Assembly: GCA_029252405.1 (NCBI GenBank) | Contig: JAQXBM010000001.1 | Coordinates: 60,306 to 124,305 of the forward strand | Direction of reading: 5' to 3' | DNA from: Crocinitomicaceae bacterium | GTDB lineage: Bacteria; Bacteroidota; Bacteroidia; Flavobacteriales_D; Crocinitomicaceae | DNA: 64,000 bases | Shown here: positions 8,570-16,749 of the stretch, in pieces | How positions within the stretch are numbered: position 1 is the first letter of the stretch | Layout: each line of letters opens with the position of its first letter | The notes under the pieces: model-generated | What the model was told of the DNA's origin: nothing | The model's input: the letters and a program-made list of their open reading frames with translations, nothing else | The model's database searches: none | Translations under genes and position numbers: made by a program

Positions 8570-11500
8570 TTAAAAATCAAATTTAACCCCCAAACGAATT
8601 GTTCTTGGCGAACTAATGTTGAATGGGTTCTGAATGTTCATGCTATAGTAATCTCTGAACGACTGCTCGTCCAATTGATTCTGAATTGCCGTTTGTGTCA
8701 AGGCTGCTGCTAAGTAACCATCATCATCAGGGTTTCCAGTTGCACGGTAAACGCTTAAGATGTTGAATTGGTTAAACAAGTTTGTTACACGCAGGTAAAC
8801 ATTCAAGAAAGTAGCTTTCTTTTTTCCTTCTTTTCCAAATTCTAAATCGAACGTTCTATCTAACTGCATATCCAAACGGTAAGACCATGGTAAACGTGAA
8901 CCATTAGTTGTTCCGTCCAAACCAGTGTTCAACACGTTAAGTTGTGATGAGTATGGTGTACCTGAATAGATATTAGAAACGATGTTCAAACCAGTGTTTG
9001 CGAAGATTTCAGCATCCTTAATTTTAGGACCGTTGTAATCTTTTCCTGAACCGTAACGGTAATCCATTGTTACAGCGAATGCATGACGTCTGTCGAATGC
9101 TACTGGGAAGATTGCTCTCAAGTTAGGAAGACCAGCATTTACAAGACCTGCTGCAGATGTTGCATCTGAACCAGTTCCATCAGCAAACTGAAGTGTGTAG
9201 TTTGCACGTAGTCTGATGTTTCCTGTACGACGCATATCGTATTCAATTGTCATCCCTTTAACAGTTCCGAAATCTCTGTTACCAAACGTTCTGTATGTCG
9301 CTGGGTAAGCTTCGAAGATGTTCTGCAACTGTACTTGATTTCTTTGCTCACGGTAGAACGCTGAAATTTTCAAAGATGATGTTTTCGAAAGTACTTGTTG
9401 GAAACCAAGTTCGTAATCAACTGTAGTTTCTGGTCTCAAGTTAGAGTTGTTGATAATTGAACTACGGCTATTCACAAATTGGTATTGGAATGGATCAAAA
9501 CGGAATCCAGAAGTTGGACGTTTCGTTAAGATATCGTAGTGAGCGAAGAATGCCGCCTCATCCGAAATTGGGAATGAGAAAGATACACGTGGCATAACGT
9601 TTACTTGTGCCTTGTAATCTTCAAATGCATCTGCAGTTGGCGTTTCTTGCGATGGGTCTAACAACCATGGTTGGATACCTGAAGCACCACGAATAGAAGA
9701 AGGATCTTCTGTCTCGATACCGTCAGCATCGTACCAAACCTGCCCTGAACGGAATCCGTTAATTGCGTTTGGATTGTTTACATCATCAACATATACAGTG
9801 TAATCATCTCCCATTGCTTCTGGAATATCAATCCAAGTCAATGAAGAGTTGTTTGCCAATTCTGTTTTCGCCTCAGCAACTGTTCTTGCAGAGTAGAATA
9901 ACCATGGATCTTTCAATACCGGTTGGTTGGCATCGAATACATCGACACGAACACCAACGTTGAATACGATATCGCGGAATGCAAATTTGTCCATTACATA
10001 ACCAGCCATATAAATTGGTTGGAATGCACCTACAAAACGCTTGTAGTTTCCATTGTCATCAAATTCGTTGAAGTACTTGTTGATATCAGTTGCTCCACTA
10101 ACTTTCTGTCCTGTGTGATCGTATCCCCAGTAAGAAACAAAAGAGTTACCACTGTTCAACAATTCATCTGGAGAGAACATATCGAATGAGTAGATATTTG
10201 GATCGTACTGATCAATATCAATGAACTCATTTCCTTCTCCACCAGTACCAATCCATCCGTTGTTGAATAAGTACTCTCTCAAGTTGTAATCGAAGAAAGA
10301 TTGGTTGTCGTTGTTTTGAGCCCCACCGTACTCACCAGTACCTGACTGAGAAGCGTAACCTGTGTTCAAACGATCGTAGGTAACACGTTTGAATGAACCT
10401 GCATCTGTTACATATGCAGATGAAGTATCTAACTCAGTGATGTGGAAGTTTGCTAACTGACGTGCAATTGTCCAAATTCCAATTGGTCCCTGTGTACCTC
10501 CACCAGTTGTTGTTCCAGAAGTCCAACCTCTATCCCAACGTTGCTCGTACTCAAATCCTAAAGAGATTGCGTGATCACCGATGTTTACAGAACCAGATCC
10601 TGTAACACGGAACTGATCGTTCTCTGTTTTACCGAAGAAGTTGTATGGAGTTCCGATGTTGTTCCAAAGTCCGTAAACGCTTTGAGGAATATCACCGTTT
10701 CTCAATGCGTTTCCTTGTTGGATTTGCAATAAGTTCTCGTAATTCCCTTCTGGGCTATCAGCGTAGATGTTGTAGTACTGCTCAGTAATTGCAGCCAATG
10801 CTGAATTCGTTTCAGATGGAGTAAAGTCTACTACTACATCACGGAATCCATCATGAACGTAAATGTTTTGTTCAGAATCAAAAACGTAAGAAGGTTGACG
10901 TGTCGTTTGATACGTACCTACGTGTCCGTAGTTGAAAATGTTGAATTGGTGTTTCGGATCGAAGAAATCATCTTTCGTTTTCGAGAAGTCAACCATAATA
11001 CTGTAGTTGGCTCTTCTGATTTTAGAACTAGATCCTTCTGTATTGTTCGTGAAACGTTGAGTCAAACGACCAAACACACGCCAATCTAAAGACTTAAATG
11101 CTCCGAAGTTTTGGAAGTTTAAAAGAGAACCTCCGTATGAATAGTTGTTACCGAATGAATAGTTAAGTGATCCACCAAAAGAAAGGTTGACCGATGGCCC
11201 TGTATTCACGTCAATTTTAGCTTGCGCTGACATATTTGTGTTACGAGCATTCATTCTCCATGCAACTTTCTCGAAATCATCTGTTCTTAAGAAGTTCGCA
11301 TTGTGATATGTTCCTGTTCCTGTAGAAGTAGGACGAAGTGGGTTAACCAAAAGCTCATCGCGAACTTCTTTCTTAACTCTCCAACCACCATCTGCAAGCG
11401 GACGTCCGTCCAATCGATCTGTAAGGTTTGCAGAAACTAAGAATCCTAAACGTGGTTTCTTTTTGTTTCCAAGTGAATCTTTCTGCATCCAAAGTGGACC

Positions 11501-12337
11501 AGAGAACATTCCCTCTACAAGGTTGTATCCATATTTGTCTAAACCGAAAACTTTTCCGTCGTAACCATCAGGATCAGCACCATTGAAGTAGAAACCAGAA
11601 GTTACACCCTCTATACTACCGAAGTATTGTGCAGATGGTCCACGAGTTGTTACCGAGATAATACCTCCCGTTGCATCCCCGTAGTTCGCTGGTAAACCTC
11701 CAGTAATTACCTTCACCTCTTCAATTGCTGATTTCGGGAGGTTTGATGATCCACGAACTTTAATCCCATCAATATAGAAGTATGTTGCGTCTGAACGAGA
11801 ACCACGAACACTTAGTGCTCCAGAACCTTCATTCACACCTACACCCCCTACTGTTCCTGCAACACCTGCTGCTGAACGCACTGGAAGTTTCGCGATATCC
11901 TCTCTTGTTACAGTTTCACCTGAAGCTCCACCATCTTTATTGATCAAAGGAACTTTGTAGGCAATAACCTCAACTTCTTCAACCTCTAAAACATCGTCTG
12001 CTTTAGATAAAGAGATATCATCCAAGAAAGTGATTTGTTCAGAAGTGATCTTCACTCCTTCAATCCTTTGTGGTTTGTACCCCTCAACCTCGTTACTGAT
12101 CTCTACATCGTAGGCACCAGCCGTAACTGAGTTAATCTGGAACTTACCGTCAAAATCGGTTTCCGCTCCAGCTTTAATATTGTCGCCAGTCTTAATGACA
12201 ACTTTGGCAAATGGAATAGGTTCTCCCGACGCTGCATCTGAAACCACCCCTTTGAGGGTTCCAAGTCCTGTCTGAGAAAACCCATAAGACATTGTAAGCA
12301 AGATGCTTACTAACACTAAGCTAAGTTTTCGTAACAT
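8570..12337 (-). CDS. TonB-dependent outer-membrane receptor with CarboxypepD_reg-like N-terminal domain
   Basis: A 1255-residue receptor. Order of parts: signal peptide (MLRKLSLVLVSILLTMSYGFSQ), a carboxypeptidase-regulatory-like/beta-sandwich domain at about 25-110 (LKGVVSDAASGEPIPFAKV), the plug at about 135-235 (GALSVRGSRSDATYFYIDGI; GGLPANYGDATGGIISVTTRG), and a 22-strand barrel ending in LGVKFDF with the terminal Phe required for BAM insertion. It takes up a large substrate using TonB energy. No SusD gene is next to it, so this is not a classical Sus pair; instead the next genes are a T9SS cargo protein and a PorV/PorQ barrel. The substrate is unknown. Confidence 0.92.
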   Translation of the reverse strand: MLRKLSLVLVSILLTMSYGFSQTGLGTLKGVVSDAASGEPIPFAKVVIKTGDNIKAGAETDFDGKFQINSVTAGAYDVEISNEVEGYKPQRIEGVKITSEQITFLDDISLSKADDVLEVEEVEVIAYKVPLINKDGGASGETVTREDIAKLPVRSAAGVAGTVGGVGVNEGSGALSVRGSRSDATYFYIDGIKVRGSSNLPKSAIEEVKVITGGLPANYGDATGGIISVTTRGPSAQYFGSIEGVTSGFYFNGADPDGYDGKVFGLDKYGYNLVEGMFSGPLWMQKDSLGNKKKPRLGFLVSANLTDRLDGRPLADGGWRVKKEVRDELLVNPLRPTSTGTGTYHNANFLRTDDFEKVAWRMNARNTNMSAQAKIDVNTGPSVNLSFGGSLNYSFGNNYSYGGSLLNFQNFGAFKSLDWRVFGRLTQRFTNNTEGSSSKIRRANYSIMVDFSKTKDDFFDPKHQFNIFNYGHVGTYQTTRQPSYVFDSEQNIYVHDGFRDVVVDFTPSETNSALAAITEQYYNIYADSPEGNYENLLQIQQGNALRNGDIPQSVYGLWNNIGTPYNFFGKTENDQFRVTGSGSVNIGDHAISLGFEYEQRWDRGWTSGTTTGGGTQGPIGIWTIARQLANFHITELDTSSAYVTDAGSFKRVTYDRLNTGYASQSGTGEYGGAQNNDNQSFFDYNLREYLFNNGWIGTGGEGNEFIDIDQYDPNIYSFDMFSPDELLNSGNSFVSYWGYDHTGQKVSGATDINKYFNEFDDNGNYKRFVGAFQPIYMAGYVMDKFAFRDIVFNVGVRVDVFDANQPVLKDPWLFYSARTVAEAKTELANNSSLTWIDIPEAMGDDYTVYVDDVNNPNAINGFRSGQVWYDADGIETEDPSSIRGASGIQPWLLDPSQETPTADAFEDYKAQVNVMPRVSFSFPISDEAAFFAHYDILTKRPTSGFRFDPFQYQFVNSRSSIINNSNLRPETTVDYELGFQQVLSKTSSLKISAFYREQRNQVQLQNIFEAYPATYRTFGNRDFGTVKGMTIEYDMRRTGNIRLRANYTLQFADGTGSDATSAAGLVNAGLPNLRAIFPVAFDRRHAFAVTMDYRYGSGKDYNGPKIKDAEIFANTGLNIVSNIYSGTPYSSQLNVLNTGLDGTTNGSRLPWSYRLDMQLDRTFDLEFGKEGKKKATFLNVYLRVTNLFNQFNILSVYRATGNPDDDGYLAAALTQTAIQNQLDEQSFRDYYSMNIQNPFNISSPRTIRLGVKFDF

Positions 12338-12563
12338 AAGTATAGTTTGTTTTTAAATCGTTTTCCTCCTAGAAAGCCCGTAAATATAGAAAAATTCGTG
12401 TTCACTCCCGTAATTGTTAATAAAAATTAAAATGATTTTTGCTTAACCTTATTTAACAAATGTATGAACTTTTAACCGAGCCAGAAATACAGTAATCTTC
12501 GAATTTCATTTCAAATATACACGTCTAGCTATTTAACCATAGAATTTTGTTCCTTTGCAAGGC

Positions 12564-13196
12564 ATGGACAATTTCAACTTTTGGCAAATTTCAAGCGGTT
12601 CAACAGAAATCCACCTTATGGATTACGATGATTTCGAACCTACTGAATATACGGACCACCTTTCGGATGTTGAACATGCACGTTTCCTGACTTTCGGGCA
12701 TATTCGAAGAAGAAGAGAATTTATCGCTACGCGCATTTTGAGAAAGCGGATTCTCGGCGATCAACATATACAGTATAATGAAATTGGCGCACCTTCTATA
12801 ATAGGAGTCGGATTCATCTCAATCAGTCACTCTTCTCATTTGGTTGGCTTGGCTTTTAACAAAGGCTATATGGTTGGTCTCGATTTGGAAACTCCACGCG
12901 GAAACATCCTTGATATCGTCCCCAAGTTTTTGGCGCCAATTGAGCGGAATTCATTCGATGCGAATCATAAATTAGAGATGACCCGCGTTTGGTCGGCAAA
13001 AGAAGCGCTCTATAAATTGGCGGGAAGAAAAAAGATCATCTTTAAAGAGGAACTGATTCTTTCGAAAACAGCTTCTGGTGATTGGCAAGGTCAAATCATC
13101 AATCCGGATCACACACTTTCGGTTCAATTAGATATCTTTGATCACAACGGAACGGTAGTTTCTATAAATAACAGTGCAATTGAACGAATCGAGTAA
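12564..13196 (+). CDS. 4'-phosphopantetheinyl transferase (Sfp type)
   Basis: A 210-residue protein with the two Sfp-family signatures: VGLDLETP (about residue 113-120), with the Mg-binding Asp and Glu, and WSAKEALYKL (about 149-158). Such enzymes move the phosphopantetheine arm of CoA to a serine of acyl or peptidyl carrier proteins. Length is near that of Sfp/AcpT-like enzymes. I choose the ATG at 12564; a TTG lies three codons earlier. It is divergent from the TonB receptor across 226 bases, and overlaps the next gene, which reuses its last codons. A weak promoter-like TTCCTTTG ends six bases before the ATG. Confidence 0.9.
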   Translation: MDNFNFWQISSGSTEIHLMDYDDFEPTEYTDHLSDVEHARFLTFGHIRRRREFIATRILRKRILGDQHIQYNEIGAPSIIGVGFISISHSSHLVGLAFNKGYMVGLDLETPRGNILDIVPKFLAPIERNSFDANHKLEMTRVWSAKEALYKLAGRKKIIFKEELILSKTASGDWQGQIINPDHTLSVQLDIFDHNGTVVSINNSAIERIE

Positions 13197-13917
13197 CATA
13201 CTTAATCAGTTTAAAGAAAAGTTAGGTCAGGTGGCAGTGCTCATTGATCCAGACAAGTATTCCGATTTAAATGAATTGGATGCCTTGCTGAAAAAAACAG
13301 CGTTTGCCAACATTGATTATTTGTTCGTTGGAGGAAGCACGGTTTTGCGAGAAGATTTCAAAACTGTAATTGATTACATCCAATCACACTCTTCTCTTCC
13401 TTTGGTAATTTTTCCAGGCGATTCGAATCAAATATCTGAAAAAGCGGACGCCCTACTCTATTTGAGTTTGATTTCAGGAAGAAATCCAGACTACTTAATA
13501 GGACATCATGTCCAATCGGCGCAGGAAGTGTATGCAATGGATGTGGAGGTTATACCTACCGCGTATATTTTAGTTGATGGCGGAAATTTGTCATCGGTGG
13601 CTTATGTCAGTCAGACTACGCCAATTCCGCGTGATCACGAATCAATAATATTGAACACAGCCAAAGCGGGAGTTTTACAAGGGAAGAAATTGATTTATTT
13701 AGATGCTGGTAGTGGAGCGAAAGAGAGTATCCCGCCGTCAGTGATTCAAACTTTATCACCTTTGGGTAATCCGATTGTTGTTGGAGGAGGAATTCGATCA
13801 TTGGAAGAAATGGAAGAGCTTCGAACTGCTGGAGCAAATGTGATCGTCATCGGAAACAAACTTGAAGAGGACCTCGACTTTTTGTTGGATATTAAAGAGT
13901 TTAAGGTGTCAAAATAA
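13174..13917 (+). CDS. Geranylgeranylglyceryl/heptaprenylglyceryl phosphate synthase (PcrB/GGGPS family)
   Basis: A 247-residue TIM-barrel protein. It shows VAVLIDPDK near residue 20, the FVGGS segment, the FPGDSNQIS loop, LYLDAGSGAKESIP, and the C-terminal phosphate-binding VVGGGIRS and VIVIGNKLEED. These are hallmarks of the GGGPS/PcrB family, which joins a long prenyl diphosphate to sn-glycerol-1-phosphate by an ether bond. Such enzymes are known from archaea, Bacillus and some Flavobacteria (group II enzymes). The start is GTG at 13174 or TTG at 13180, inside the end of the phosphopantetheinyl transferase gene, so the two are co-translated. Product chain length cannot be told from the sequence. 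Confidence 0.9.
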   Translation: MQLNESSNILNQFKEKLGQVAVLIDPDKYSDLNELDALLKKTAFANIDYLFVGGSTVLREDFKTVIDYIQSHSSLPLVIFPGDSNQISEKADALLYLSLISGRNPDYLIGHHVQSAQEVYAMDVEVIPTAYILVDGGNLSSVAYVSQTTPIPRDHESIILNTAKAGVLQGKKLIYLDAGSGAKESIPPSVIQTLSPLGNPIVVGGGIRSLEEMEELRTAGANVIVIGNKLEEDLDFLLDIKEFKVSK

Positions 13918-13972
13918 AAAAGCGACCCAACTCTGACTAACATCATCGCTGGATCGCTTGCAGTATTTTTTA
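13918..13972 (+). terminator. Possible terminator after the GGGP synthase gene
   Basis: A six-pair outer stem AAGCGA/TCGCTT (13920-13925 with 13954-13959) and a run of six T at 13966-13971 directly follow the stop codon. The loop is long, so the call is moderate. Confidence 0.4.
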
Positions 13973-13979
13973 AGTCGAT

Positions 13980-14264
13980 TTACATTTTTGCATCAACCTT
14001 CACATTTTTCTTTGTCAAGGGAACAATCATTTTTTCTTCTTTCACAAACGCTCGACTCACAGGTTTCGCTTTTCCACAACGCACACTCGTTTTACGAGCA
14101 TCAACATGTCGCATTGGTGCCAATTTAATATTTGTCTTGTTTTCTGCTTGACCTCGATCGATCGCACATACTTTTTCTTTCTTTGGAGAATCTACACTTG
14201 ATGATTCTTGTGCAAACAATCCAAGCGAACAAAACATCATTCCTATAATTGCTAAACTTTTCAT
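13980..14264 (-). CDS. Small basic secreted protein, function unknown
   Basis: A 94-residue protein with a signal peptide (MKSLAIIGMMFCSLGLFAQ). The mature part of about 75 residues is rich in Lys, Arg, Val and Ser, and has two cysteines (VCAID and VRCGK), which may form a disulfide. I recognise no domain. It stands alone between the GGGP synthase gene (convergent) and a divergent small membrane protein. It could be a cell-envelope or stress protein, but nothing in the sequence decides this. Confidence 0.6.
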   Translation of the reverse strand: MKSLAIIGMMFCSLGLFAQESSSVDSPKKEKVCAIDRGQAENKTNIKLAPMRHVDARKTSVRCGKAKPVSRAFVKEEKMIVPLTKKNVKVDAKM

Positions 14265-14443
14265 ATTTCTGTTTTTGTGAAAGAATCAATTGTAGTCACT
14301 TCTTTCTGGTTATATCTGATTCTATTCAAAATGCGTTCCAAAGTTTAATTTTCGGCAAATATTGATTGATAACTTCACAAACTTATGTTTAGGACTTTTC
14401 AAATATTAACATATCACTAAGCGATTAATTCTTAGTTTAGGGT

Positions 14444-14836
14444 ATGATAATAAAACGGATTGCTAGTGTTTGTTTTGCCATTGCCTTCTTGATGGCGATT
14501 GTACTTTTTGCTCGTGTTGGGAATCAATATATCTCGATTCCAACTGCTCGAATCATTTTTATGGTTGCTGGTGCAACTGCGCTCGTCTTGAATTTATTCA
14601 GTTTTCAATCTTCTGGTAAAAACAAAAACAACCCGGCGTTCAACTTCGTGTTCTGGTTTGGAAGTCTCGTATTATTTGTCGGCTTGATTTTTCAATTCAT
14701 GCACTGGCCTTACAATAGGCTCATTGTGATTGCAGGATTAGGCATTACTGGAATTTCTTATTTCCTCAGTCCTACATTGATTTCGGGTAAATCTGACAAC
14801 TCGGATGTTCTTGACGACCCAAGAAATCATTCATAG
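14444..14836 (+). CDS. Small four-helix membrane protein, GldL-like HW motif
   Basis: A 130-residue protein with about four transmembrane segments (residues 7-25, 34-52, 68-86, 94-112) and a short polar tail. The third helix reads LIFQFMHWPYNRLIVIAGL. A similar 'hydrophobic-F-x-x-x-HWP' segment occurs at the N terminus of the gliding/T9SS motor protein GldL and in small GldL-related proteins of Bacteroidetes. The rest of GldL is missing, so this is at most a relative. It ends ten bases inside the 3' end of the convergent nadC gene. A true motor role is not shown. Confidence 0.6.
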   Translation: MIIKRIASVCFAIAFLMAIVLFARVGNQYISIPTARIIFMVAGATALVLNLFSFQSSGKNKNNPAFNFVFWFGSLVLFVGLIFQFMHWPYNRLIVIAGLGITGISYFLSPTLISGKSDNSDVLDDPRNHS

Positions 14837-15663
14837 ACTGCCTTGAGCGACATGTCCAAACTTTGGAAGCTGTGTGTCAATGCACCAACAGAGATGTAAT
14901 CTACTCCCGTTTCAGCGTAGCCTCGAATTGTATCAATCGTAATCCCACCTGAAGCCTCCACTTCATAAGTGTCAGGAATAGTTTTCAATGCTTCGACAAT
15001 TCGTTCCGGTGAGAAATTATCCAACATAATTCGATCAACGTTTCCAACTTGAAGCACCTGCTTCAATTCATCTTCGTTTCGAACTTCGATCTCAATTTTC
15101 AATGATTTTCCCGTATCCGCCAAATACTGATTCGCCTTTTCAATGGCTGGTCGAATACCACCTGCGTAATCCACATGATTGTCTTTCAACATGATCATAT
15201 CATACAGCGCGAAACGATGATTATGTCCTCCACCTATTCGAACCGCCCATTTCTCCATATATCGGATCCCTGGCGTTGTTTTTCGGGTGTCTAACAATTT
15301 GACAGATGTTCCCTCGATGAGCTTGACGATTTTACTGGTTTGTGTAGCAATCCCACTCATTCTCTGCATGAAATTCAACACGAGTCGTTCTGTGCTTAAG
15401 ATTGACCGGGACGCACCCTTCACGATAAATGCAATATCTCCGTACTTCACCGGCTCACCATCGTTGATGAACACTTCGATTTCAAGATTTGGATCGTATT
15501 TTTTGAAAATTTTCTCGGCTAACTCGACTCCAGCGATAATTCCGTTGTCTTTCACTAACAAGCGAGCCGTTCCTATTCCATCCTCTGGAACACACGAAAG
15601 TGTTGAATGATCTCCATCTCCAATGTCTTCGCGAAATGCGTTTTCAATAATTTCATCTATCAT
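14827..15663 (-). CDS. nadC: Nicotinate-nucleotide pyrophosphorylase (carboxylating)
   Basis: A 278-residue enzyme of normal length. Clear family segments are FMQRMSGIATQT, LLDTRKTTPGIR with the active-site Arg/Lys, GGGHNHRFALYDMIMLKDNH, and EASGGI near the C terminus. NadC joins quinolinate and PRPP with loss of CO2 to give nicotinate mononucleotide in NAD synthesis. The DUF4783 gene lies upstream on the same strand (gap 76 bases), an arrangement often seen in Flavobacteria. The 3' end overlaps the end of the convergent membrane protein gene by ten bases. Confidence 0.96.
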   Translation of the reverse strand: MIDEIIENAFREDIGDGDHSTLSCVPEDGIGTARLLVKDNGIIAGVELAEKIFKKYDPNLEIEVFINDGEPVKYGDIAFIVKGASRSILSTERLVLNFMQRMSGIATQTSKIVKLIEGTSVKLLDTRKTTPGIRYMEKWAVRIGGGHNHRFALYDMIMLKDNHVDYAGGIRPAIEKANQYLADTGKSLKIEIEVRNEDELKQVLQVGNVDRIMLDNFSPERIVEALKTIPDTYEVEASGGITIDTIRGYAETGVDYISVGALTHSFQSLDMSLKAVYE

Positions 15664-15739
15664 AATTCAAAGATAGAGATTCTGAGGATTCGATGAGGGT
15701 GGAATGCAGATTTATTCGATGAAGTTACGCGCCTAATCG

Positions 15740-16123
15740 CTAATCGCGTTCGATGGTTAAACTTTCAATTTTATAAGAACCTTGCTCCTTCTTGAAATAC
15801 ATCGTGACCCTAAACTTGTCAGATCGGGACTTGTAATTGGCAATGGCAAAGCTACCGTTGTTCGATTCTTTTCCCTTAAAAATGAATTCAAATGAGCTGC
15901 ATTGATTCTTGGACATGAAGTCTTGAAGGATCAATTTCGCTTGCGATTGACTGTAAGCGTCCTCTTTGCCTAAAACATTTATCAATAATTTACTTTTACC
16001 CAGCGTAACGATTCCTTTGGCATCATTGGCCTCAAAAGATTTCTCGATCGTCGAGTAAGGAACCTGTGTATACATGTTCATCGACAACACAAGCGACGCG
16101 AGTAAAGAAAATATCAGATTCAT
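15740..16123 (-). CDS. DUF4783 domain secreted protein
   Basis: A 127-residue protein with a signal peptide (MNLIFSLLASLVLSMNMYTQ) and an NTF2-like/DUF4783 body: IEKSFEANDAKGIVTLG, then QAKLILQDFMSKNQ, then FRVTMYFKKEQGSYKIESLTIERD. The family is common in Bacteroidetes, where it sits between rlmH and nadC as here. Its role is unknown; the fold suggests ligand binding rather than catalysis. It is divergent from rlmH with 83 bases between the starts. Confidence 0.8.
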   Translation of the reverse strand: MNLIFSLLASLVLSMNMYTQVPYSTIEKSFEANDAKGIVTLGKSKLLINVLGKEDAYSQSQAKLILQDFMSKNQCSSFEFIFKGKESNNGSFAIANYKSRSDKFRVTMYFKKEQGSYKIESLTIERD

Positions 16124-16194
16124 ATTGATACGTTTTTCGAACTAACAACAAACTTTATGCCGAAAGATACACTTTTCTCAACTATGAATAATTG

Positions 16195-16202
16195 TAAATT
16201 TG
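16195..16202 (+). promoter_or_regulatory. Bacteroidetes -7 promoter TAAATTTG of rlmH
   Basis: Exact match to TAnnTTTG, ending four bases before the rlmH ATG. Because this element sits around -7, transcription should begin at or next to the A of the start codon. No good -33 TTTG is visible. Confidence 0.55.
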
Positions 16203-16206
16203 AGGC

Positions 16207-16680
16207 ATGAAAATACAATTGATCTGTGTTGGTAAAACAGAACGCGCCTATTTGAAGGAGGGAGAATCGGAATATCTGAAACGATTGAAGCATTATTGCT
16301 CCTTCGAAAAGATTGAGATTCTAGAGTTGAAAAACGCGAAAAAATTGAGGGAAGATCAAATCAAAACGGAAGAGGGAAAATTGATTCTAGCCAAGGTCGA
16401 CCGATCAACACAGCTCATTCTGCTCGATGAAAACGGAAAATCATTCAATTCAGTTGGCTTTTCGAAATTTCTTCAGAAAAAGTTCAATCAGGGAGGGAAA
16501 TCGATTGCTTTTGTCGTTGGAGGAGCGTATGGATTTTCGGACGAAGTCTACAGCAGAGCAAATGGGAAAATTAGTCTTTCTGAGATGACCTTCTCGCATC
16601 AAATGGTTCGATTATTTTTTATTGAACAGATTTATCGCGCACTGACCATTTTGAAAGGCGAACCGTATCATCATCAATAA
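16207..16680 (+). CDS. rlmH: 23S rRNA (pseudouridine-1915-N3) methyltransferase RlmH
   Basis: A 157-residue protein, the standard size of RlmH. It begins MKIQLICVGKTE and has the SPOUT trefoil-knot segments FVVGGAYGFSDEVY, LSLSEMTFSHQMVRLFF and the terminal EQIYRALTILKGEPYHHQ, which make up the SAM pocket. RlmH methylates pseudouridine 1915 in helix 69 of 23S rRNA in assembled ribosomes. The ATG at 16207 is fixed by the conserved N terminus and by the promoter just upstream. It is divergent from the DUF4783 gene. Confidence 0.97.
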   Translation: MKIQLICVGKTERAYLKEGESEYLKRLKHYCSFEKIEILELKNAKKLREDQIKTEEGKLILAKVDRSTQLILLDENGKSFNSVGFSKFLQKKFNQGGKSIAFVVGGAYGFSDEVYSRANGKISLSEMTFSHQMVRLFFIEQIYRALTILKGEPYHHQ

Positions 16681-16749
16681 TTCATGAAGTTCTGTCTAAA
16701 AGCTGAACAAAATCGTGATTTCTGCGTAACATTCACATAAAAACAACTA

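Noticed and set aside
3240..12337. Possible SusC/SusD polysaccharide utilisation locus
   Set aside because: The receptor has no SusD neighbour, no glycoside hydrolases and no SusCD-type regulator nearby.
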